Shown: piece after piece, positions 1-5,855 of the stretch
Layout: each line of letters starts with the position of its first letter
How positions within the stretch are numbered: the first letter of the stretch is position 1
Assembly: GCA_023418095.1 (NCBI GenBank)
Contig: JAEZDL010000051.1
Coordinates: forward strand, 1 to 20,063
Direction: 5' to 3'
DNA from: Bacteroidota bacterium
GTDB lineage: Bacteria; Bacteroidota; Bacteroidia; Flavobacteriales_F; PHOS-HE28
DNA: 20,063 nucleotides
Notes under the pieces: generated by a model
What the model was told of the DNA's origin: nothing
What the model saw: the letters and a program-made list of their open reading frames with translations, nothing else
The model's database searches: none
Made by a program: the position numbers and the translations under genes

Positions 1-209
1 AGCCGGTATTGCAGAAGCACCTGGAGAATTCGTTGATGCTGGTGACGAGCTTGAATCCGCACATCGGTTATTACAAGGCCGCGGAGATCGCGAAGAAGGC
101 ACACAAGGAAGGCACCACGTTGAAGGAGGCGGCGATCGCGTTGGGCCATGTGAGCGCGGAGGATTTTGATCGGTGGGTCGATCCGGCGGATATGGTGAGC
201 GGAGGTTAA
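1..209 (+). CDS. fumC: Class II fumarate hydratase, C-terminal part (5' end outside window)
   Basis: This is the last 68 or so residues of fumarase, which interconverts fumarate and malate in the TCA cycle in the cytoplasm. The reading frame is open from base 3 and ends at TAA 207-209. The stretch SLMLVTSLNPHIGYYKAAEIAKKA followed by HKEGTTLKEAAIALG is the characteristic C-terminal region of class II (FumC-type) fumarases and related lyases, and the tail ends in a typical FDRWVDPADM-like sequence. The catalytic SSxMPxKxN loop lies upstream of the window, so it cannot be checked. The next gene starts 15 nt downstream on the same strand, but that gene has its own promoter-like box inside this gap. 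Family assignment is firm. Only the C-terminus is visible. Confidence 0.93.
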   Translation, partial: PVLQKHLENSLMLVTSLNPHIGYYKAAEIAKKAHKEGTTLKEAAIALGHVSAEDFDRWVDPADMVSGG

Positions 210-212
210 CGC

Positions 213-220
213 TATTTTCG
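213..220 (+). promoter_or_regulatory. Candidate -7 promoter box (TATTTTCG) 4 nt before a GTG start
   Basis: TATTTTCG differs from the Bacteroidota -7 consensus TAnnTTTG at one position. It is followed by GGCA and then the GTG at 225. The 4-nt spacing to the start codon is identical at four other gene starts in this window. If it is functional, transcription would begin at or next to the start codon. I saw no clear -33 element. One mismatch makes this a weaker example. Confidence 0.4.
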
Positions 221-224
221 GGCA

Positions 225-1091
225 GTGGCATATCTTATTCGGCACGTTTGGGGGATCTTGCTCCTTTTTTCCACCGTTAGTGTATCCTGCAGGCTTCATT
301 TTCAAGTGACCCAATACCAGCAGCTGTCAAAACTTGAACCTGATGCGCCTATCGCGGTGATAGAACAGGGCGAACCACTGGACACAACTGATCTGATATT
401 GGTCGCTGACTTCAAGGTAAAAGATCGAATGGCGGTTCGCTGTGACCTGCCTTTTGTGCTGGACACGACCCAGGCGATCGCAAGAATGTATGGTGCCAAT
501 GTGATCCGGATCACCGGACATAAACTACCTATGACCTTCGGTTCCACCTGTCACCGGATCCACGGACAGTTCTATAAAGGATCATCGATCCGCAAGTACT
601 TGGATCGGATCTATTGGAACCCGACACACAAATTGGAGATCGATGATTTTCGGCGATCGCGGGAAAATGCTCCAGGTATCACCAATTCTTATCTGAACGT
701 GGTATACAGTACCATGTTCCGGCCTCTATCTTCCTACGAGGTCGAACTGAGGGCATACTTTGACCCGGAAACCTCGTATTTCAAGCGATCGGAATTTGAT
801 AAGCAGAACCTGAAGCTTGAACAAATGTTCTTCGATCTGCTCGAACTGCATTTGCGAAAGAAGCGTAAGCAATTGGTCGAGGACGGATTGGCACGTACTA
901 CCGCAGGTAGCGACCTACAGACCGCGGTGGATCAATTGATGCGCGCATATATCATGGATCGGGATAGCATTTATCTCGCCATTGAAAGGGATGTTCATCG
1001 GTTGGATGCCGAGTACCTCTCGGTGCAGAGGGAACTGGTGAATATGGAGCTTTATAAGGAATATAAGTTCCGGGTCCCGATAACGGAGTAG
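225..1091 (+). CDS. Conserved Bacteroidota envelope protein with STCHRI motif, unknown function
   Basis: This 288-residue protein starts at GTG 225. The first 22 residues form a signal sequence: a hydrophobic stretch ILLLFSTVSVS, then Cys22, which could be a weak lipobox (SVSC). Residues 58-118 resemble, from memory, a family seen in Bacteroidota envelope proteins: a beta-strand region (LILVADFKVKD), Cys73, a segment around residues 85-100 (ARMYGANVIRITGHK), and then GSTCHRI with Cys109. Cys73 and Cys109 could pair. The second half (about 150-288) is charged and largely alpha-helical, ending in a run of Glu, Leu and Lys. I do not recognise a catalytic motif. It follows fumC closely but has its own promoter-like box, so co-transcription is uncertain. 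It probably sits in the periplasm or is anchored to a membrane. Function unknown. Confidence 0.75.
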   Translation: MAYLIRHVWGILLLFSTVSVSCRLHFQVTQYQQLSKLEPDAPIAVIEQGEPLDTTDLILVADFKVKDRMAVRCDLPFVLDTTQAIARMYGANVIRITGHKLPMTFGSTCHRIHGQFYKGSSIRKYLDRIYWNPTHKLEIDDFRRSRENAPGITNSYLNVVYSTMFRPLSSYEVELRAYFDPETSYFKRSEFDKQNLKLEQMFFDLLELHLRKKRKQLVEDGLARTTAGSDLQTAVDQLMRAYIMDRDSIYLAIERDVHRLDAEYLSVQRELVNMELYKEYKFRVPITE

Positions 1092-1132
1092 CCTTTTGAG
1101 CGTTATATAATGTGAGCCTACCATAATGCGAC

Positions 1133-1261
1133 CGGGATCTGCGTGAGGGATTGAAGCGAAAAGCCCGCAAGCGAGGCTTTGCGAGCGCGGACTTGGAGCG
1201 AAAAGCCCGACGGCCGCTGGCGCGCGCTTTTGGCGCGGCGGCGGGCGGCACGCCCAAATAC
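1133..1261 (+). repeat. Intergenic repeat element, copy 1
   Basis: The gap between two convergent gene ends holds an element that matches 12569-12723 in the same orientation. Shared blocks, in order, are CGGGATC, GGGAT(T/A)GAAGCG, CGCAAGCGAGG, ACTTGGAGCG (1191-1200) and CGCCCAAATAC (1251-1261). Between the last two blocks the copies differ: this copy carries a GC-rich segment with a possible AAAAGC/GCTTTT hairpin. The block AGCGAAAAGCCCG is present twice within this copy (about 1155-1167 and 1197-1209). The modular plan of conserved ends and a variable middle suggests a structured, dispersed repeat. From memory, similar intergenic sequences ending in CCCAAAT are common in Bacteroidota genomes. 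It may also end transcription of the convergent genes, though no T-tract is present. Confidence 0.7.
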
Positions 1262-1262
1262 G

Positions 1263-2261
1263 TCAACTGGATTCGAGCAGCCGCATCACCTTTTCCGGCT
1301 TGATCGCATTGATGTGCTGCTGCGGATCGGAATCGGGTGGGATATCCTCTTCGATAACGGCGTGGGCGCTGCGGCCGATCGGCGCCCAGCGGCCAGGATG
1401 GATCGGCCGCACGTTGGCGTAAAGACCGATCGCGCGGATACCGCATGCGGCGGCGATGTGCAACGGCCCGGTGCTGGCCGCCACCAGCGCATCGCAGATC
1501 CCGATCAGCGAGATCAGTCGTGGCAGATCGAGCTTTCCGCCGAGATCGGTGACGTGCGGAAGATTGATCGGAAGCTTCGATCGGTAACGCTCCGCCTCCA
1601 GCTCGGTGCCGGTGATGATCACATGGAAATCGCCCGGGTGCAGCAGCCGGATCAGTTCCGCGTACTTCTCCAACCCCCACTCCACCGCGCTGCCGCTGGA
1701 ATGCGGATGCAGGATGATGTTCCTGCGTCGCGGCCGGATGAGATCCTTCAACTGTTGATCGGCGGCGCTCGGGAAGAAACCTGAATATGCCGCAAGCTCG
1801 TGCGTGGTGAGATCCGCCGCAATGCCGAACGGTGCGAGCAATCTCGTGTTGAGCTGTGCCTCGTGCAGATCGCTGTTGCGCCTGCTCAATGCGATCCGAT
1901 GGTCGCAATGAAGCCAATGCCACCAACGGCGGTTCGTTCCGATCTTGTGCGGGATCTCCGCCAGCGCCGCCCAACGCGCGATCCTGCGCACCGGGAATAC
2001 ATGCACGAAGGCATCGATATGCGATCGGCGCAGCAACTCGACGGCACCGCGCTCACCGTTCACCGTGAGCTGTTCGAGCGTGATGATGTTATCGATGTGC
2101 GAACATCGCTCGAGCACCGGTGTGGTGTACGACCGGCCGAGGAAAGTGATGTACGATCGCGGGAACCTTTTCTTGAGCAGACCCGCCATCGGCAGGCTTA
2201 GCATCACATCGCCGATGCTGTCGGTGCGGCTCAGAACGATGTGTTCCGATCTTTCAGGCAT
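1263..2261 (-). CDS. Glycosyltransferase family 9 (ADP-heptose:LPS heptosyltransferase-like)
   Basis: This 332-residue GT9 enzyme would transfer a heptose (or related sugar) from an ADP-sugar to the growing lipopolysaccharide core on the cytoplasmic face of the inner membrane. The N-terminus, IVLSRTDSIGDVMLSLPMA (residues 8-26), carries the GDV motif whose Asp (Asp18) corresponds to the catalytic residue of WaaC/WaaF. The second Rossmann domain includes IILHPHSSGSAVEWGLEKYAE-like sequence and STGPLHIAAACGIRAIGLY, the usual ADP-sugar binding region. Length is typical of the family. The start is ATG (2259-2261) and the stop is TGA (1263-1265). The GT2 gene on the same strand ends 81 nt upstream, so the two probably form an LPS or glycan operon. 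The exact sugar and acceptor cannot be told from sequence alone. Confidence 0.88.
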   Translation of the reverse strand: MPERSEHIVLSRTDSIGDVMLSLPMAGLLKKRFPRSYITFLGRSYTTPVLERCSHIDNIITLEQLTVNGERGAVELLRRSHIDAFVHVFPVRRIARWAALAEIPHKIGTNRRWWHWLHCDHRIALSRRNSDLHEAQLNTRLLAPFGIAADLTTHELAAYSGFFPSAADQQLKDLIRPRRRNIILHPHSSGSAVEWGLEKYAELIRLLHPGDFHVIITGTELEAERYRSKLPINLPHVTDLGGKLDLPRLISLIGICDALVAASTGPLHIAAACGIRAIGLYANVRPIHPGRWAPIGRSAHAVIEEDIPPDSDPQQHINAIKPEKVMRLLESS

Positions 2262-2342
2262 GCCGGACGCGACGATGGATGTTCATGTGATGACATCGAT
2301 CCAAGGCCACAAGATATGATGAACGCGGATGGGCGTAAAGGA

Positions 2343-3098
2343 TCACGCGCCGCGCTGCATTTGCTGCAGCTTTTTGTATTTCAGCTTCACCGCATGTGCC
2401 GAAAGCCGCGCTATGTGGAAGCCTGCGGATCCATCAAGAAAACCCAGCTGAAGAAGATAGCCTTGCACGAATTTCACGATCGGTGAAAGATGGACCTTGA
2501 TCGGCCCTACGTTGCGGCCGGCCGCGTGCATGCTGCGTGCATGGAGCGTGCTGTACCGTTCGATCCGTACCAGATGATCGGCGATGGAATGGTACGAGTA
2601 GTGAAGAAGATCGGCCGTAAGGTCGGTGATCTTCAATGAAGGATCCAGCTTCAATTCCTCATGCACATGCGCTCCCTCCCACTTCGCCTTTTCACGCGGA
2701 AACAACCTGATCTTGCGATCGGGATACCAACCGCCATGTTTCACCCAGGTGCCGCAATAGTTCGTGAGGCGCGGGAAGCGATAAGCGCCTTGAAGACCGC
2801 GTTGCTTCTCTTTTGAGATCAGATCGCGCAGCGCCGGTGAAAGTTCCTCATCCGCATCCAGCGAAAGAATGTACGGATAGATCGCAAGAGAATTGGCGAA
2901 GTTCTTCTGATCGGAGTAATCCGTCCATTGCCGGATGGTTACGCGGGCGCCGTGCTCCTTACCGATCGCAACGGTGCGATCGGTGCTTTCCGCATCAACG
3001 ATCACCACTTCATTGGCAACACCATTCAACGAACGCAGGCAACGCGCGATGTTGCGCTCTTCGTTGCGCGTGATGATCACTGCCGAGATCTGGTGCAC
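2343..3098 (-). CDS. Glycosyltransferase family 2 (WaaE/KdtX-like)
   Basis: This 251-residue GT-A fold glycosyltransferase is likely involved in LPS core or other glycan assembly in the cytoplasm. Visible motifs are AVIITRNEERNI (residues 6-17), VVIVDAESTDRT (31-42) and LDADEEL (80-86), where Asp81 and Asp83 form the DXD nucleotide-sugar/metal site. The segment WTDYSDQKNFA (58-68) and the later IRLFPREKAKWEG followed by VHEEL are typical of the WaaE-like subgroup that adds glucose to the LPS core. The start is GTG (3096-3098). An in-frame stop (TAG) lies four codons upstream and no closer ATG exists, so GTG is the only sensible start. A promoter-like box lies 4 nt before it. The partner GT9 gene lies 81 nt downstream. 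Confidence 0.88.
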   Translation of the reverse strand: MHQISAVIITRNEERNIARCLRSLNGVANEVVIVDAESTDRTVAIGKEHGARVTIRQWTDYSDQKNFANSLAIYPYILSLDADEELSPALRDLISKEKQRGLQGAYRFPRLTNYCGTWVKHGGWYPDRKIRLFPREKAKWEGAHVHEELKLDPSLKITDLTADLLHYSYHSIADHLVRIERYSTLHARSMHAAGRNVGPIKVHLSPIVKFVQGYLLQLGFLDGSAGFHIARLSAHAVKLKYKKLQQMQRGA

Positions 3099-3102
3099 GA
3101 GC

Positions 3103-3110
3103 CGAAACTA
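3103..3110 (-). promoter_or_regulatory. Candidate -7 promoter box (TAGTTTCG) 4 nt before a GTG start
   Basis: Read on the minus strand, TAGTTTCG differs from TAnnTTTG at one position. It is followed by GCTC and the GTG of the GT2 gene. Spacing matches the other candidate leaderless starts in this window. The position where a -33 element would sit falls inside the terminator stem of the upstream protease gene, which makes a very compact junction. Confidence 0.4.
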
Positions 3111-3118
3111 ATCAGTGT

Positions 3119-3155
3119 AAAAACAGGAATGCCACCGCAGCGGTGGCATTCCTGT
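3119..3155 (-). terminator. Rho-independent terminator after the S8 protease gene
   Basis: Bases 3123-3155 form an almost perfect inverted repeat: 16-nt arms around a single central base, so realistically a stem of about 14-15 bp with a small loop. On the minus strand the stem is followed by a run of five T (3119-3123). It lies just beyond the protease stop codon (3170-3172) in the correct orientation. It insulates the protease gene from the downstream glycosyltransferases. This is the strongest terminator in the window. Confidence 0.88.
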
Positions 3156-3169
3156 TCGATCGGATGCGA

Positions 3170-5755
3170 TCAATGTACGACCATGAACTTTCCACGGCCG
3201 ATCTCCTGATCGTTCTGGAGGATGCGGTAGATGTAAAGCCCGTTCGCAAGTGAAGCGGTGTTGGTGCTGGATCGGCCATTGGCGATCGCAGCGCGTGAGA
3301 TGATCTGACGACCGGTGTTATCAAGGATCGAAAGTTCGAGTGAACGATCGGTGATCCCGTTGATCTCGATGAAGAGTTCCTGGTCCGCAGGATCCGGATA
3401 AATGCTGATCCCTGTTTGCTCTGCAGCGGCCTGGATCGAGGTCGCAGCCGTGATCGTAACGCAGTAATCCTCGGTTTCGCCGAATTCATATCCATCCACG
3501 CATGCATTGGCGATCGGTTCGTCGTAGTTCATGATCACACGCATGCGGGATCCACCCGGTGTGGCGGTCGTTGGAATGGTGATGTTGCCCGTGATGGTCG
3601 AGGTCGTAACGTCAGGTGCATCGAAGACAAGTTCGCCGGGCCCGGTGAAGGATCCGTCCTGATCAAGATCGATGTAAACGCGGAAGTGTTCCTCGTATGT
3701 TCCGAAGCCATCGTAGCCAGGAGTGAGGGAAATGGGATAAGTCCCGCCGATCTCCACCGTGGTGCCGAGGTGCGTGTAATCACCATAACCTCCATCGTTC
3801 TCGGAGTTGTTGTTGATCGATCCGAAGACCACTGTTTCGATGTGCTCAAAATCCGAATCCTCGGAAGCCGAAGGACAGAATGCATTGAAGAAGATACTTT
3901 CGGACCATTCCGATCCTTCACCATCGCAGGAACTCCTGCCCTGTAGCTCGTAGGATGCACAGCTTCCAAGACCGGTAAGTTCGAAGCTGGTCCCTTCCAC
4001 GGTAACAGTGGTCCAATCGGTGGAACCGACTTCACGATAACGGATCTCATACGCGCCAGCTGCGAACACGCCTTCCCAGGTGATCGTAGCTGATGTTGTG
4101 GTGATCGTGCCGGTGCTGATGCCTTCGGGGGCAACGCAACAACCTTCGGAAGTGAACACGAAGGTCTGGCTGGCCGGGCTTTCCTCCGAACCGCATGCTG
4201 CGCTTACCTGGAATTCATATTCCGTGCAGGGGATCAGTCCTTCGGCCAGATAGCTGTCGCCTTCGATCGAATTCACAACAGTCCAGTCCTCGGTGCCTAA
4301 AGGGCGATAGTACAGATCGAATTCCTCGCCATTGATGGATGTCCATGAAAGCGTATGATCGGTGGAATCGATCCATTCTGCGGCAAGGCCGAAGGGTGCA
4401 GGGCAACTTCCGCATTGGCCCATGATCCATTCAAGGCTGTTGGCCGAATTGATGCGGCCGCCAGTGACCGTTTGTCCGTTGAGCTGTGCTACCGGATCCA
4501 CGCCTGCGAAGAGCGCATCACGCACGTAGAGCGCTCCTGCTGAAGGATCGCTATGTACCAGATCCATCAATGAAGCACATGGTGCACTGTAGAGCAGGCC
4601 GATCACGCCAGCTGTCAGTGGACTTGCGAACGAAGTACCGCTGGTGCTGCCGATGCCTCCTCCGATCGAAGTCGTGACCACATCTTCACCCGGTGCGCCC
4701 AGATCAACGTGCGTGGCGCCATAGGCCGAGAACGTACGTTGATCGTTACTGTTGGTGGCGGTTACACTTACCAGATGTTCGCTCGGGCAGGCCGTTGGCA
4801 GATCGCCCACCTGATCGATGTTGACGTTGCTGTTGGAAGTGGCACCGCAGCTAAGGATGCCAGCCGTACCAAGCGTATCGAACATGGCGCACCACAGCGG
4901 TGAATTCGAAGGCTGGCCACCATCGATCCCCCAACTCGCATTGGTGGCAACAACGAATGCACCTTTCTCACCGTTGGTCTCATTGTACATGCGGCGCATC
5001 ACCAAGGGATAGGTATAAGCTGCTACCACGGCTGATTCCTGAACGCCACCGTAATCCACCACCATCATCTTCACATTCCAGTTCGCGCCAGCCACACCAG
5101 CACCATTGTCACCCTTCGCACCGATCATGCCGGCCACTTGCGTTCCATGGCTTCCGCCATAAACATCATCATCGCCGCCGGGTGTGTTCCATCCACGGAA
5201 ATCATCCACGTAACCGTTGACGTCATCATCGATGTTGTTGTTCGGGATCTCAAAATGATTGAACCATGCATTGCCGATCAGATCGGGATGCGGCAGATCG
5301 GAATTCTCGATGATGCATACCACGATCGTATCGCCGGTAGCGGTAAGACCACCGGTGGTGATATCCCACGCGGTTTCACTCGCAATGTTCTGGTGATGCC
5401 ATTGCTGCCCGTATTGCGTGTCGTTGGGCACTTCGCGCTCGGTAACGATGTGATCGTTCTGCGCCATCTGAACCGCAGGATGTGCATTCACCATCTGAAG
5501 CATCTTCTGCTGGGCGATCGCTTCGATATCGAACTTCAGCAACCACGCACGCATCGGCGCGGAAAGTTCCTTGTCAACCACAAGACCGGTGGCGATCCCA
5601 TCGACTGAACGAAGATCAGAGACAACATTTTCCGGATGGACGCCCGGAGCGAGCATCACCATGATATTCCCGGGTACATATTGTGCCTGGGCTAAGAGCG
5701 AACTAGGGATGAGAAGGACAAGGCCAACGATGGCCGACAGTAATGAACGGTTCAT
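3170..5755 (-). CDS. Secreted subtilisin-like (S8) serine protease with FN3, GEVED and T9SS sorting domains
   Basis: This 861-residue exported protein starts at ATG 5755. An in-frame ATG at 5779 would add eight residues, but it overlaps the -7 box, so 5755 is preferred. Order of parts: signal peptide MNRSLLSAIVGLVLLIPSSLLAQ (1-23); an N-terminal propeptide-like region to about 115; the S8 domain to about 445; two fibronectin type III domains (about 455-630); a GEVED domain ending in FGETEDYCVTI; and a type A T9SS sorting domain (783-861) beginning ISIYPDPADQ and ending GKFMVVH. Catalytic His203 (SHGTQVAG), Ser375 (GTSFASP) and an oxyanion Asn (TNASWG) are present. The Asp motif is abnormal: VVCIIENSDLPHPDL has Ile at the usual Asp position and Glu150 beside it. 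Export would be through Sec and then the type IX system to the cell surface or medium. Confidence 0.93.
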   Translation of the reverse strand: MNRSLLSAIVGLVLLIPSSLLAQAQYVPGNIMVMLAPGVHPENVVSDLRSVDGIATGLVVDKELSAPMRAWLLKFDIEAIAQQKMLQMVNAHPAVQMAQNDHIVTEREVPNDTQYGQQWHHQNIASETAWDITTGGLTATGDTIVVCIIENSDLPHPDLIGNAWFNHFEIPNNNIDDDVNGYVDDFRGWNTPGGDDDVYGGSHGTQVAGMIGAKGDNGAGVAGANWNVKMMVVDYGGVQESAVVAAYTYPLVMRRMYNETNGEKGAFVVATNASWGIDGGQPSNSPLWCAMFDTLGTAGILSCGATSNSNVNIDQVGDLPTACPSEHLVSVTATNSNDQRTFSAYGATHVDLGAPGEDVVTTSIGGGIGSTSGTSFASPLTAGVIGLLYSAPCASLMDLVHSDPSAGALYVRDALFAGVDPVAQLNGQTVTGGRINSANSLEWIMGQCGSCPAPFGLAAEWIDSTDHTLSWTSINGEEFDLYYRPLGTEDWTVVNSIEGDSYLAEGLIPCTEYEFQVSAACGSEESPASQTFVFTSEGCCVAPEGISTGTITTTSATITWEGVFAAGAYEIRYREVGSTDWTTVTVEGTSFELTGLGSCASYELQGRSSCDGEGSEWSESIFFNAFCPSASEDSDFEHIETVVFGSINNNSENDGGYGDYTHLGTTVEIGGTYPISLTPGYDGFGTYEEHFRVYIDLDQDGSFTGPGELVFDAPDVTTSTITGNITIPTTATPGGSRMRVIMNYDEPIANACVDGYEFGETEDYCVTITAATSIQAAAEQTGISIYPDPADQELFIEINGITDRSLELSILDNTGRQIISRAAIANGRSSTNTASLANGLYIYRILQNDQEIGRGKFMVVH

Positions 5756-5776
5756 GTGGGGATGACAGGTTACACG

Positions 5777-5784
5777 CAAATTTA
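5777..5784 (-). promoter_or_regulatory. -7 promoter box (TAAATTTG) of the S8 protease gene
   Basis: The minus strand reads TAAATTTG, an exact match to the Bacteroidota -7 consensus TAnnTTTG. It lies 21 nt upstream of the ATG at 5755 and overlaps the alternative ATG at 5779, which argues for the shorter start. No obvious -33 TTG is seen. Confidence 0.6.
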
Positions 5785-5811
5785 GTTGTTCGGCCCTTGC
5801 CGTAGACCAGT

Positions 5812-5839
5812 AAAACCGCCCGATCGCTGCTTCGATCGG
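5812..5839 (-). terminator. Likely terminator of murF-alr
   Basis: On the minus strand, just past the murF-alr stop, CCGATCG and CGATCGG (5833-5839 and 5820-5826) can pair across a 6-nt loop. GCGG and then TTTT follow (5812-5815). The stem is 7 bp of mostly GC with a short T-run, so it is moderate in strength. The GATCG-rich composition of this genome makes such pairs more likely by chance. Confidence 0.5.
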
Positions 5840-5855
5840 AAAGCCAACCGCCCAT

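Noticed and set aside
1101..1115. CGTTATATAA resembling half of an E. coli ModE operator
   Set aside because: Only one half-site is present, with no inverted partner at the right distance. It lies downstream of a gene end and 16 kb from the molybdenum cofactor operon.
952..1974. Minus-strand open frame (about 340 codons) crossing repeat copy 1 and overlapping the GT9 gene
   Set aside because: It runs through the intergenic repeat and is very Arg/Ala-rich. The GT9 frame over the same DNA has a clear family match, so this one is a shadow.
5756..5779. Protease start at the upstream ATG (5779)
   Set aside because: It would place the charged segment MRVTCHPH before an otherwise standard signal peptide, and the ATG overlaps the exact -7 promoter box at 5777-5784.
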